A DNA stretch of 64,000 nt, from assembly GCA_017449285.1 (NCBI GenBank), contig JAFSJX010000056.1, positions 60,080-124,079 of the forward strand, given 5' to 3'. Below are positions 1-8,342 of this stretch, piece by piece. Every line of letters starts with the position of its first letter. Position 1 is the first letter of the stretch. The notes below the pieces were generated by a model. It saw only the letters and a list, made by a program, of their open reading frames with translations. It searched no databases and was not told the origin of the DNA. The translations under genes were made by a program, and so were the position numbers. Source of the DNA: Treponema sp. (GTDB lineage Bacteria > Spirochaetota > Spirochaetia > Treponematales > Treponemataceae).

Positions 1-1664
1 TCGGGACTTTCGTAGCGACCGAGCGGCGTGTGTTTTGCGGCTTCGGCTTCGGGAGAAGGCTTCTTTTTCTTTGGCTTTTCGTTAAAGCGGATTACGCCTC
101 CAACAAATGCGCGGAACATAAATTCGTAGTTGGAATCGTAGGCAACGCCGATGCTGGAGCGGAGAAACCGCCATTGCGCGCCGGTCATAAAAGTGGCGTT
201 CACTCCTGCGTACAGGCTTCCGCTTTTCATGCGCGAGATTGAGTTTGTGCAAAGAAATCTGAAACTCGGTCCAAGCGTAAATTCCGCAAAAAGGAGGATT
301 TCCGGCGGAGCGACAAGTCCCGCAATTCCCGCAAGGGCATAAGGAACGATAGAATCAATGTACGGCGGAGGCAATTCGGAGTCGCCAAGAGTGTATGTGT
401 AGGTAAAGTTGCTGCTGGGAATACCAAGACCGAATTCAATTCCCCCGCCCCAATAAAATGGATAAATCTGGTAGTTGCGGTATGATGCGCCAAGGTCAAT
501 GCTAATTACGTAGTCATTGCTCGTCAGTGTGTTGAATCCCAGCTCAATGCCAATCTGATGCTTAGGAATCAGTTTCGTTATGTCGTCTCCCCCGCCAAGT
601 TGTGCGGCATTGCGCCGTCTGCCGTTCTCATCATACTGCGAGGCGGCATTTATCAAGTCCTGGTTCTCGTAACTTTTTCGGATAGGAACGAATACTTTTC
701 CCGTCAGACTCCAGCGCAAAATATATCCCGCTTCCGTTCCCGCAAGCAAAAATTCTCCGTCGGGACTGAAAGCGAGCGAGTTCACAACGTCCATCGGTGA
801 AAAACTCATCGTAAACTGATAGACAAGGGTAGAATCTGCGGTATCGTAGACTTTTATCATGCCGTTCTTCGTGGCGGTTGCAACCATACGCCCGTCATTG
901 CTCACCACCGCGCTGTTCACCGGCTGGTCTCCGTCGCGGATAACGATAGCATCATTGCCGCCCACGGGTGAAATAATCAGGTTCGTCTTGTCCGCCGCGC
1001 TCAAAAAATGTCTTCCGTCAGGCGTGAACACGGGCGGAATCTGCGAAAGCACATACCGGGGGAACACGCTCACCACCTGATAGGTCGCCGTGTCGATAAT
1101 CTGAACCGTGCCGTCCTGCGCTCCAACCAAAAGCAATGAGCCGTCATCGTTGATGTCGAGCGCGTAGATGGGTGCGGCAGATTCAGAAACGGGCTTGGAG
1201 ACAAACTGACCGGTCAGCATAAGGCGGAAACAATAGTTCGTGTTGAATCCGTCGAGCGGTGCCATAATCGAATAGCCGTTGTTCACGAAGACCGCATCCC
1301 GCATGGGAAGGTATCCGCTTCCATTTATCTTTGAGGCAGACCCCTGCTCGTCCATCTTACGGATGATAACGGTATTGTCCTGCCCCACCGAAAGCAGCCA
1401 CTGGTCATCTTTACTAAACCTGACTTTTTTTATCGGTCCTGTGTGACCCGAATACACGGAAAGCACGGTGTTCGATTCCGCATCCCAGAGAATCACCGAA
1501 TTATTCCATGTGGTAGCGAACAACTTGCCGTCAGAATTCCACGTCACGGAAGATATGGCGGTATCGGATTTTGCAAGAATCGCATTGGACAAATCCTGCG
1601 CATACATTCCTGCGGAACAAAAGAGGAAAATAACAACTGCTGCAAAGACGAAGAGTTTTCGCAT
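1..1664 (-). CDS. WD40-repeat exported protein with beta-rich C-terminus (3' end outside window)
   Basis: I translated the minus strand from ATG at 1664; it stays open to the window edge. It begins with a signal peptide (MRKLFVFAAVV... ending MYAQ), so the protein is probably exported. The first ~300 residues hold WD40-type units: repeated S.D...W.L/LAT patterns such as VTWNSDGKLFATTWNNSV and LAFSPDGEFLLAGTEAG. The C-terminal part (from ~residue 330) is rich in aromatic/glycine strands (GASYRNYQIYPFYWGGGIEF) and looks like an outer-membrane beta-barrel or similar beta domain. WD40 propellers are protein-interaction scaffolds; the partner is unknown. A -10 box (TACGAT, 1671-1676) lies 6 nt before the ATG with no Shine-Dalgarno, so the mRNA is probably leaderless. 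The stop codon is not in the window. Confidence 0.8.
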   Translation of the reverse strand, partial: MRKLFVFAAVVIFLFCSAGMYAQDLSNAILAKSDTAISSVTWNSDGKLFATTWNNSVILWDAESNTVLSVYSGHTGPIKKVRFSKDDQWLLSVGQDNTVIIRKMDEQGSASKINGSGYLPMRDAVFVNNGYSIMAPLDGFNTNYCFRLMLTGQFVSKPVSESAAPIYALDINDDGSLLLVGAQDGTVQIIDTATYQVVSVFPRYVLSQIPPVFTPDGRHFLSAADKTNLIISPVGGNDAIVIRDGDQPVNSAVVSNDGRMVATATKNGMIKVYDTADSTLVYQFTMSFSPMDVVNSLAFSPDGEFLLAGTEAGYILRWSLTGKVFVPIRKSYENQDLINAASQYDENGRRRNAAQLGGGDDITKLIPKHQIGIELGFNTLTSNDYVISIDLGASYRNYQIYPFYWGGGIEFGLGIPSSNFTYTYTLGDSELPPPYIDSIVPYALAGIAGLVAPPEILLFAEFTLGPSFRFLCTNSISRMKSGSLYAGVNATFMTGAQWRFLRSSIGVAYDSNYEFMFRAFVGGVIRFNEKPKKKKPSPEAEAAKHTPLGRYESP

Positions 1665-1762
1665 CTTTCTATCGTATTATTTTCGGCATAAATGGACAAA
1701 AAATCAACCGCTATTTGCAAAGCCCGCAGAAAAAATCATCGGCAACAGGCAGAAAAACAAAC

Positions 1763-1806
1763 GGGCATAAAAAAGACATCCATAATACAAAGTCTTTTTT
1801 ATGCCC
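1763..1806 (-). terminator. Terminator hairpin of the tRNA operon
   Basis: Perfect 15-bp inverted repeat GGGCATAAAAAAGAC / GTCTTTTTTATGCCC (1763-1777 and 1792-1806) with a 14-nt loop. It lies 35 nt past the 3' end of tRNA-Glu on the minus strand. The T6 run is inside the stem, so it could also stop transcription from the other side. Confidence 0.65.
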
Positions 1807-1840
1807 GCTCAACTTGGAAAACAAAAAAATTCCGAATGAA

Positions 1841-1913
1841 TAGCTCCTACGGGAGTCGAACCCGTCTCTCCGCCTTGAGAGGGCGATGAACTAAACCGAT
1901 ATTCGAAGGAGCC
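1841..1913 (-). tRNA. tRNA-Glu(CUC)
   Basis: A 73-nt cloverleaf on the minus strand. Acceptor GGCTCCT pairs with AGGAGCT (G-U first pair), D stem GAAT/GTTC, anticodon stem TCGCC/GGCGG with loop CTCTCAA (anticodon CTC), and T arm ACGGG-TTCGACT-CCCGT. The discriminator is A and CCA is not encoded. It reads GAG codons and lies downstream of tRNA-Gln on the same strand. Confidence 0.9.
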
Positions 1914-1940
1914 GAATTTCTGAACACGCAAAAAAATGCG

Positions 1941-1996
1941 GTCATTGAGCCTGTCGAAATGACCGGATTGGTCGTGGTTTCGACACGCTCAACCAC
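1941..1996. repeat. Two palindromic TTGAGCnTGTCGAA repeat units
   Basis: Between the two tRNA genes are two short hairpin-forming units. The first, 1941-1963, is GTCATT...AATGAC around TGAGCCTGTCGAA. The second, 1974-1996, is GTGGTT...AACCAC around the inverted motif TCGACACGCTC. A third single copy of the core lies at 47857-47875. The same core with different flanking arms indicates a dispersed palindromic repeat family rather than part of a gene. Confidence 0.7.
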
Positions 1997-2010
1997 CGCA
2001 ACAGGCTATT

Positions 2011-2081
2011 TTCCCCAAGGAGGATTCGAACCCCCACAATCAGAACCAGAATCTGAAGTGCTACCATTACACAATCGGGGA
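2011..2081 (-). tRNA. tRNA-Gln(CUG)
   Basis: A 71-nt cloverleaf on the minus strand. Acceptor TCCCCGA pairs with TTGGGGA, D stem GTGT/GCAC, anticodon stem TCAGA/TCTGA with loop TTCTGGT (anticodon CTG), T stem GGGGG/CCTCC, discriminator A, no encoded CCA. It is the first gene of a two-tRNA operon with tRNA-Glu. Confidence 0.9.
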
Positions 2082-2096
2082 ATGCAATGTAGAATG

Positions 2097-2125
2097 ACTA
2101 TAGCCTTTTTCTACGATTTAGTCAA
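2097..2125 (-). promoter_or_regulatory. Sigma-70-type promoter of the tRNA operon
   Basis: On the minus strand TTGACT (2120-2125), a 17-nt spacer, then TATAGT (2097-2102). It sits 15 nt upstream of the tRNA-Gln 5' end. Both boxes and spacing are close to consensus. Confidence 0.75.
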
Positions 2126-2178
2126 TATCTGCCCCTGAGCAAAATAATAAATTTCATCAAAAATATCGGATTTTTTCA

Positions 2179-2207
2179 TTGACCACACAAACATAAATCT
2201 GTATGAT
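2179..2207 (+). promoter_or_regulatory. Promoter reading into a start codon (leaderless)
   Basis: TTGACC (2179-2184), a 17-nt spacer and TATGAT (2202-2207). The ATG of the next gene starts 8 nt after the -10 box, so the predicted transcription start is at or within 2 nt of the start codon. No Shine-Dalgarno sequence is present. Confidence 0.7.
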
Positions 2208-2215
2208 AAATCACC

Positions 2216-2569
2216 ATGCGTTCTTTTGGAAAACTGCGCGTTCTTTTTGTCATCTCAATTTTTCTCGCCGCTTTTGCGGGAACGCGTTATAATACCATCA
2301 ACGCATATTTTTCTGTATGCACAGAAACAGACGAAGCCCATGTGATGAGGGCAATAGATTCCATTCCGCCCGCAATTCCTGCGATAAAGGAGACCGATGA
2401 ACACGCCGAAAGCCGTATTTTCATCGGAGAACTGCTTTTTATCGTCCTCATCTGTACCACGCTCATTCCAAAAAAAACGCGGCATTTCGTTGCAATGCAG
2501 GCACGGAATACACGGCTTAACCTGTCAAAATATCTGAAGCGGCTCATTCAACGACAGGCGTTGCCCTGA
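2216..2569 (+). CDS. Small two-TM membrane protein, unknown function
   Basis: 117 aa. An N-terminal hydrophobic segment (LRVLFVISIFLAAFAG, ~8-23) acts as a signal anchor or signal peptide. A second hydrophobic segment (IFIGELLFIVLICTTLI, ~68-84) is followed by a basic tail (LSKYLKRLIQRQ). The ~45 residues between are soluble and contain no motif I recognise. The gene is preceded by a near-consensus promoter with the ATG 8 nt from the -10 box, which supports a real leaderless gene. It ends 47 nt before the PTS IIA-like gene. I cannot assign a family. Confidence 0.55.
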   Translation: MRSFGKLRVLFVISIFLAAFAGTRYNTINAYFSVCTETDEAHVMRAIDSIPPAIPAIKETDEHAESRIFIGELLFIVLICTTLIPKKTRHFVAMQARNTRLNLSKYLKRLIQRQALP

Positions 2570-2616
2570 CCCCGTTCTTCATGCCATTTCATTTTTAATT
2601 CTTTAAGGGGATTTAT

Positions 2617-3048
2617 ATGACTCACAAGGACAATTGGATTGACGCTGTTTCCATGACGGTTGACTTGGAAGACGGCGACATGGAAGAAATCATCGGACAG
2701 TTGATTGAACTTGCCAAACTGAACGGAAAAGTAAGTGACGCAGATATTCTGGAAAAAGACATTATGCGCCGCGAAAGAATGGCGAGTACCGCTATTGATG
2801 ACAATATTGACGTTCCTCATTCGCTTACGGCAGGAGTGTCTGATTTCTGCGTTTCGCTGGGCGTAGTCGGTCACAAAAAAATCTTTATGCTCATCGCATG
2901 GAATGAAAGCAACACGAAGAACCTGAAACAAATGGCGGCACTGCTGGAAGCCGTAAAAAACGCAGAAGAAAAAATTCTTGCCGCAACATCTGGGCAGGAA
3001 ATTTTCCGCGTTATTGAGGCCGCACTTACTGAACTGGGCGTAAACTAA
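2617..3048 (+). CDS. PTS EIIA type-2 (PtsN-like) phosphoacceptor domain protein
   Basis: 143 aa, the length of a single fructose/mannitol-type or nitrogen-type EIIA domain. The N-terminal segment MRRERMASTAIDDNIDVPHS matches the family's signature region, in which the PH histidine (about residue 67) receives phosphate from HPr or NPr. The following core (DFCVSLGVVGHKKIFMLIA) and C-terminal helices also fit. No HPr, EI or EIIB lies in the window, so it may regulate as PtsN does or serve a distant permease. The start is supported by AAGGGG ahead of the ATG. The 3' end overlaps the convergent ATP-grasp gene by 23 bp. Confidence 0.75.
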   Translation: MTHKDNWIDAVSMTVDLEDGDMEEIIGQLIELAKLNGKVSDADILEKDIMRRERMASTAIDDNIDVPHSLTAGVSDFCVSLGVVGHKKIFMLIAWNESNTKNLKQMAALLEAVKNAEEKILAATSGQEIFRVIEAALTELGVN

Positions 3049-4369
3049 TTGCCAAAGCCCGCGCATTCTCCAGAAAAACGCTTTCTACAAGGTCGGGAAA
3101 ATCGGCGGCAAGGCGTTCAAGTTCCGCCATCACTTCCGGCACGGAATCAGCGGCAAGGATGATTTCGCAATACCCTTTCTCACGCTCTTGTTTTGCCGCC
3201 GTATTGTGAATCTGATGTATGTAGCGGACGGCAGGAATGTGCGAAAGGCTTTCCATCTGCGCATCGGTCAAAAGCGGCAGTTTGATATTGCAGACAGACT
3301 GCAACGCCGTGCCGCAAATTTTTTCTCCGCGGGCAATGCGCGTCAAAAGATGAGGCACGGTGGTTCTGAGCGCGGCGGCATAGGTTTCGCTCATTCCTGA
3401 AAGGCGCGGATTTATCTCGATGATGAACCATTTTCCGCCGCTGAACACAAGGTCAACCTGCGCCGTGCCGCAAAGATGCAGTTTTTTTGCCAGAGAAATC
3501 AGCATCTCGTTCAGTTCGGCAATCTTATACTTTTCATTGGTCACTGGGCCGAGTTTGACGCTCTGCTTGGGGCTGGTGATTCCGTAGCGGTTGAGCGAAA
3601 ACATCAGCGGCGGCATAACGGTATAGTTTCCGTCCGAACCGTAAATTTCCGTGCCGAACTGCTCGCCAGAAAGGTATTCCTCAATCAGCCTGTCAGAATT
3701 TGTCCGCCCCGAATACAAATAGTACAACGCCTGCTTGTAACTGACCGCCACTTCCATGCCGTATGAACTGAGTCCCACGGTGTCCTTTATGACCACAGGA
3801 TATGACATTTTTTCCAGTTTGCGTAATACATACGCTTTGTATACATTTGTTTTCAATTCACGATGACTGCGCTCGCACCAAAATTGCTGGTAATCAAGAT
3901 GCATTGCTTCTGGCATGGGGAAACCGTGTTTTTCCAAAAGAAGATGCGTGCGGTATTTATCAAAGCAGTCCAGCGAAAATTCCGTCGGATGGCACAGCGT
4001 CCGCACTCCCCGTTCGCGCAACATATCCGAAATCATTCCGTCCTGCACGGGAAGCCAGTCGAACGGAGTAACCCAAAATGACGCCGCCACAGCAAGATCC
4101 GGATTGAGCAAAAGAATTTCGGCGGCAATGTCGGAAGCATTTTCTTTTTGGCAACGTCGGTACTGCACGCGAGAAGAAGTTTCCGCAAAATCATTTCCCG
4201 CAACATCGGCGACAAAACTAGCGGGAAGCTGCGTAACAACAAAGAATTCATCCTCGGGATAGGATTCTGCAAGGGAATCAAAAACGCTCTTCCGCGAAGG
4301 AACCGTCCTGATACAAAATGATTCGCCATCAAAGCGGTTTGAATTCGTGCTGAAAAAAACAATTCTCAT
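3026..4369 (-). CDS. ATP-grasp domain protein (carboxylate-amine ligase-like)
   Basis: 447 aa. The central region (~130-340) has ATP-grasp features: a lysine in YPVVIKDTVGLSSYGM, the adenine-contact strand LIEEYLSGEQFGTEIY, and the metal-binding segment VDLVFSGGKWFIIEINPRLSGMS. The fold joins a carboxylate to an amine or thiol via an acyl-phosphate. The N-terminal ~125 residues resemble the preATP-grasp Rossmann-like domain and the last ~90 residues are specific to this protein. The substrate is unknown. It starts 8 nt after the stop of the GGDEF/EAL gene, so the two are probably co-transcribed. Its 3' end overlaps the convergent PTS IIA-like gene. Confidence 0.75.
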   Translation of the reverse strand: MRIVFFSTNSNRFDGESFCIRTVPSRKSVFDSLAESYPEDEFFVVTQLPASFVADVAGNDFAETSSRVQYRRCQKENASDIAAEILLLNPDLAVAASFWVTPFDWLPVQDGMISDMLRERGVRTLCHPTEFSLDCFDKYRTHLLLEKHGFPMPEAMHLDYQQFWCERSHRELKTNVYKAYVLRKLEKMSYPVVIKDTVGLSSYGMEVAVSYKQALYYLYSGRTNSDRLIEEYLSGEQFGTEIYGSDGNYTVMPPLMFSLNRYGITSPKQSVKLGPVTNEKYKIAELNEMLISLAKKLHLCGTAQVDLVFSGGKWFIIEINPRLSGMSETYAAALRTTVPHLLTRIARGEKICGTALQSVCNIKLPLLTDAQMESLSHIPAVRYIHQIHNTAAKQEREKGYCEIILAADSVPEVMAELERLAADFPDLVESVFLENARALAISLRPVQ

Positions 4370-4377
4370 AGTTCAAG

Positions 4378-6063
4378 TCACACGTTATACTGGCGGGAAG
4401 CAAGGCGTTTCTCAAAATCCTCGCGGACAAGCGCTTTGTCATACAGGAAGCCTTGCGCCATCAGACAGCCGTTCGCGCGCAAAAAATCCGCCTGCTCACA
4501 AGATTCAACGCCTTCCGCAATCACCTGAATTCCCAGTTCATGCGCCATACTGATAATTGAGCGGACAATGACGGCATCAGTTTTTTGCTTCTTTCCAGAC
4601 ACAAGATTGTCTATCAGCGTTTTATCCAGTTTTATCACATCCGCATTCACCCCGCAGATAAGGCTCATGGATGAATACCCCGTTCCAAAATCATCAATCG
4701 AAATATGGAAACCGTGCCGATGCATTGTGTCCACAAAAGAAACCAGACGGTCAAAATATTTAAAGTCGGAAAGTTCCGTCAACTCAATCTCGATGTATTT
4801 CGGGTCAACGCTGTATTTTTGCAGAACCGAAATAATATCCTTCTCAAAACTCTCGCCTGAAAGATGCAACTTGGAGAAATTGACCGAAACGCGTACTGGC
4901 TCAATTCCGCCGTCAATCCAACGCCGGATATCCCCGCACACTTGCTCCAGCATATAAAAATCAAGGTTTCGGATTGAGCCTTCGCGCTCCAAAATCTCAA
5001 CGAATTCTCCAGGATAGAGGATTTTATTTGCATGCCAGCGGGTCAATGCCTCGCATCCGCACAGCATATTGTCCGCAAGTGTCACTTTGGGCTGGTAATA
5101 CACGCAAAATTCATTCCGAAAAAGTGCGTCGGAAAAACGCGCGGAAATTCGCTTGTCGTGAATCGCCCTGTCAAGCATCTCCTGCTGAAAATACACTATG
5201 TCGTGTTTGTTGGAACGACGGGCAATCATAAATGCAACGGATGCGCAGGAAATAACATCATCAATCGTAGCGTCCTCCGTAATATGGAAGATTCCCGATT
5301 TCGCATCAATCCTTACGTCTTCCTGCCTGCCTCCAACCGTAACGGGAATCGTGATGTTGCTGACGAACGCAAGATAACGCAACAGGCAGTATTTTTTTAC
5401 GAGCGTAACAAAATTGTCTCCTCCAAGGCGACAGAAAAAACCTTCGCCCTCCAAAAAACCGCGGATTAAAATGCTGTACTGCTTCAGGATATAATCACCA
5501 TTCTGACTGCCGACGTGCTGGTTGATGTATTTAAAATTTTTCAGATTTGAAAAAATGCTCGAATATTCAACGAGTTCGCCGCTCTTTTTCAGCTCACCAA
5601 TTTTTTCCTGCAAGCCTACCATATTGAGCGAGCCAGTAAGCATATCGGTCTTCTGGGTCTGCCGCATAAGTGAAAGCAAGCGGAATCTGCTGCATGCGAT
5701 GTACAGCACTTCAAGCAAAAAATCAATGTCCTTTAATTCTTCCTGCGACCAAGTGTGATTTTTTTCCGCATTCGCAAACAGCCGGACAATGCCGCCCTCT
5801 GCCGTATTGAATTCTTTTTTGTACGTCTCCTCATTAAAACCGTCAGGATGTTCGTAGCCCGCAATGACTTTGTACAATCCTTTTGGCTCATACACAGATT
5901 CTGGGGCAATAAAAATGGTCTCCACACGACCGAGCGAAAATTCCGGGGCAACATCGGGCAATGCTCTGTTGATAAGCGAAACCATCTCGTCAATGGTAAA
6001 GATGTTTGCATTCAATGCATCATAAAACGCACGGAATTTTTCACTGATAACCTGTCGAACCAT
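4378..6063 (-). CDS. GGDEF (degenerate)-EAL protein, probable c-di-GMP phosphodiesterase
   Basis: 561 aa from ATG at 6063; AGGTGG sits 6 nt upstream, so I prefer this to a GTG 9 nt earlier. An N-terminal ~140-residue sensor region has no recognised family. The GGDEF domain (~140-290) carries RLGGDNF in place of GGDEF and its metal-binding region reads FSNLKNF, so cyclase activity is doubtful; such domains often bind GTP and regulate the EAL. The EAL domain (~310-555) has EALTRW, IEIELTE, IDDFGTGYSS, VIKLDKTL and VIAEGVES, the usual catalytic residues for c-di-GMP hydrolysis. No membrane segment is evident, so it is cytoplasmic. It is followed by the ATP-grasp gene 8 nt downstream. Confidence 0.88.
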   Translation of the reverse strand: MVRQVISEKFRAFYDALNANIFTIDEMVSLINRALPDVAPEFSLGRVETIFIAPESVYEPKGLYKVIAGYEHPDGFNEETYKKEFNTAEGGIVRLFANAEKNHTWSQEELKDIDFLLEVLYIACSRFRLLSLMRQTQKTDMLTGSLNMVGLQEKIGELKKSGELVEYSSIFSNLKNFKYINQHVGSQNGDYILKQYSILIRGFLEGEGFFCRLGGDNFVTLVKKYCLLRYLAFVSNITIPVTVGGRQEDVRIDAKSGIFHITEDATIDDVISCASVAFMIARRSNKHDIVYFQQEMLDRAIHDKRISARFSDALFRNEFCVYYQPKVTLADNMLCGCEALTRWHANKILYPGEFVEILEREGSIRNLDFYMLEQVCGDIRRWIDGGIEPVRVSVNFSKLHLSGESFEKDIISVLQKYSVDPKYIEIELTELSDFKYFDRLVSFVDTMHRHGFHISIDDFGTGYSSMSLICGVNADVIKLDKTLIDNLVSGKKQKTDAVIVRSIISMAHELGIQVIAEGVESCEQADFLRANGCLMAQGFLYDKALVREDFEKRLASRQYNV

Positions 6064-6125
6064 TATTTCCACCTAGTCTCAGATTATATCACAAAACTGC
6101 GGATTTACAAGAAATGAGCGGAAAA

Positions 6126-8210
6126 TTATTTTTTCATCAGCACCTTCAAGTCTTCCCCGCTGATAGGCTTGCTGTACAGATAGCCCTGAAACACATCGCA
6201 GCCAATTTCGGCAAGTTCATCGCGCTGAGCCTCGGTTTCCACGTATTCTGCGACCACTTTCATTTTGAACTGTTTGCTCAAATCTGTAAGCGACGTGATG
6301 ATATTTTTGCTGCGCGGATTATCCAAAAGTGTGTGCGTAAGAGAGCCGTCCAGTTTTACCACGTCGAACAAATTGGTCTGCAAATAGGTGATTGAGGTAT
6401 GCCCCATGCCGAAGTCGTCAATCATCAGGCGGTGACCGTACAGTTTAAGCCGTTCCAGTTTTTCCGTGCTGGTAATGGCTTCCTGCTCCGTAATCTCAAT
6501 CCACAAGTTCTTCGGGTTGATTTCTGCATTCTGTACCGCGTCCAGCACCATCTGCTCAAAATCGGGGTCATGCAGGGAAGATTCGGTGATGTTGGCGGAA
6601 ATCTTAAAGTCGTAGTCAAGAGTGCCTTCAAGTTCCTTTATCATGCGGCAGGTCGTATTGAAAATGAATATTTCCAGTTCATGCAAGAACCCGCCCTCTT
6701 TCGCAATCTCAATAATCAGCGGAGGATAAATAAATCCCGCGACCTCGTTTTGCCAGCGAAGCAAGGCTTCCGCCCCGACGATATGATTTTTTGTGTCATA
6801 TTGCGGCTGATACAGCATGAACAGTTTTCCCGCCCGCAAATCGTCTTTTAAGTCATTCATCAGATTTTGCGCGACAAATCCCAGTTCATCGTCCATGTGA
6901 ATCAAATCCGCCTTTTTGTTCTGTATCTCGCAGTCTTTCAGGAAGTCCTCCAGCGCACGAACTTCGGTCTTAAAATTCATGTCCGTAACGCGCTCGTACC
7001 TCAGCAAGAAGAAGCGGTAAATCGCCACGTCAATGGCAAGCAGAACAATCTGCAAAATACTTCCCGAAATCGATCCCGTTGCCTGATAGCCGCTCAGAAT
7101 AACCGGAGTCGTCCAGTTGACTGAGTGCGTGACCACGGGAACAAGGCCGATAAAAGTCGCACTGTACGCAACAATCAGATTGACCAGCGGAACACAGATA
7201 AACGGAATCAGAAAATGCACGTTCATCACGACAGGAAGTCCAAAACTGATAATTTCGCTGATATTAAAGATGCCAGGAAGAATTCCCCAGCGTCCAATCG
7301 TGCGGTTCGCATTTTTTTTGGAGAACAAAAAAATCGCAAGAATCAGCCCAAGAATACAGCCAGTTCCGCCCATCAGAATAAACGTATTGTTAAACGGACT
7401 GCTGACAATCCATCGCGCCTGCACTCCGTACTCCAAATTTCGGTCAAGGATTGCCCCGTAAAAACCATCGTTTATGGAAGTCAGAAAATTATTGCCGTGA
7501 ATGCCGAAGAACCACAGAATCTGCAACGCCGTATGAAAAATGAATGCAAGCAGAAATTCATGCTCACGGTTATCCGTAAAGAATCCGAACAAAAGCCCAT
7601 TCACCCATGCCTGAATGCTCTTTACGCCAAAGCCCATCTGCACGAGAATTTGGGAACCAAGCACGAACAGAACGATGATACACGCCATAATCGGCAATGC
7701 CGTAAGCGAAGCCGCAACAAGTGGATTGATGCCCCGCCAGACCGACGGGAAACGCTGGAGTGCCAGACAAAACAACGGACAACAGATAAGGCTTGTAAGC
7801 ACTGCGCTGAATGCTCCGCCCGTAGAGAAAAAACTCTGGTCAAACGATTCCGTTCCGTAGCCGGTTACGACAAGAAAACAGACTGAACACAAAAGCCCCA
7901 GCATGGCCGAATACACGCGCCGAATTTTTTTATGCTCGCCGTAAAAATATCCGATAAGAACCGAAAGCAACAGGGAGAAAAAGCGCAGGCTGACGGCGTT
8001 TACTTTTTGCAGCACGGCAACGAAGAATGTATACTCATGCTCCAAAACCCACTGATGATACCTCGACACCGGAAAAGACAGAATCATAAAAGAAAACATT
8101 CCGATGATGATGAGCGGGATAAGCGTGATGAGCGCACGGCGAACCGCATGGATAAAAGCACCGTTGTACAGCGAAGAATTTATTTTTCTGAGAGTTTCTT
8201 TTATCTCCAT
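6126..8210 (-). CDS. PTS EIIC (cellobiose/lactose family)-EAL fusion protein
   Basis: 694 aa. Residues ~20-420 form a ten-helix membrane domain with EIIC signatures: LWFFGIHGNN and FNISEIISFGLPVVMN, the latter carrying the conserved glutamate near the sugar site. Residues ~450-694 form an EAL domain with GAEALLRW, ANITES, IEITEQEA, MIDDFGMGHTS, VVKLDGSL, VVAEYVET and FQGYLYSKP. All usual metal and c-di-GMP catalytic positions therefore appear kept. No EIIB or EIIA partner is adjacent. The simplest reading is a membrane sugar sensor or transporter that controls c-di-GMP hydrolysis; this is inference. A promoter (TTGAAA at 8247-8252, 16 nt, TATAAT at 8225-8230) is followed by a ~8-nt leader with no Shine-Dalgarno. 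Confidence 0.88.
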   Translation of the reverse strand: MEIKETLRKINSSLYNGAFIHAVRRALITLIPLIIIGMFSFMILSFPVSRYHQWVLEHEYTFFVAVLQKVNAVSLRFFSLLLSVLIGYFYGEHKKIRRVYSAMLGLLCSVCFLVVTGYGTESFDQSFFSTGGAFSAVLTSLICCPLFCLALQRFPSVWRGINPLVAASLTALPIMACIIVLFVLGSQILVQMGFGVKSIQAWVNGLLFGFFTDNREHEFLLAFIFHTALQILWFFGIHGNNFLTSINDGFYGAILDRNLEYGVQARWIVSSPFNNTFILMGGTGCILGLILAIFLFSKKNANRTIGRWGILPGIFNISEIISFGLPVVMNVHFLIPFICVPLVNLIVAYSATFIGLVPVVTHSVNWTTPVILSGYQATGSISGSILQIVLLAIDVAIYRFFLLRYERVTDMNFKTEVRALEDFLKDCEIQNKKADLIHMDDELGFVAQNLMNDLKDDLRAGKLFMLYQPQYDTKNHIVGAEALLRWQNEVAGFIYPPLIIEIAKEGGFLHELEIFIFNTTCRMIKELEGTLDYDFKISANITESSLHDPDFEQMVLDAVQNAEINPKNLWIEITEQEAITSTEKLERLKLYGHRLMIDDFGMGHTSITYLQTNLFDVVKLDGSLTHTLLDNPRSKNIITSLTDLSKQFKMKVVAEYVETEAQRDELAEIGCDVFQGYLYSKPISGEDLKVLMKK

Positions 8211-8305
8211 AGCAAATCATGTATATTATAGCATAGTTCTTTGTTTTTTCAAGGAATTTTAAGCAAATTGTTATGCGCAGCGTACTGTCATTCCCGCAAA
8301 TATGG

Positions 8306-8334
8306 TTGCAAAAACAACGATTTCCGCTTACAAT
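8306..8334 (+). promoter_or_regulatory. Leaderless promoter of rsgA
   Basis: TTGCAA (8306-8311), 17-nt spacer, TACAAT (8329-8334). The rsgA ATG begins 8 nt after the -10 box and no Shine-Dalgarno is present. It is divergent from the EIIC-EAL promoter. Confidence 0.7.
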
Positions 8335-8342
8335 AGAAATAT

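Noticed and set aside
4369..4380. A separate promoter for the ATP-grasp gene
   Set aside because: Only 8 nt separate it from the preceding stop and no good -10/-35 pair is placed for it; co-transcription is simpler.
7125..7886. A 253-codon plus-strand frame opposite the EIIC-EAL gene
   Set aside because: It is very rich in Lys, Asn and His, complementary to membrane-helix codons; typical shadow frame.
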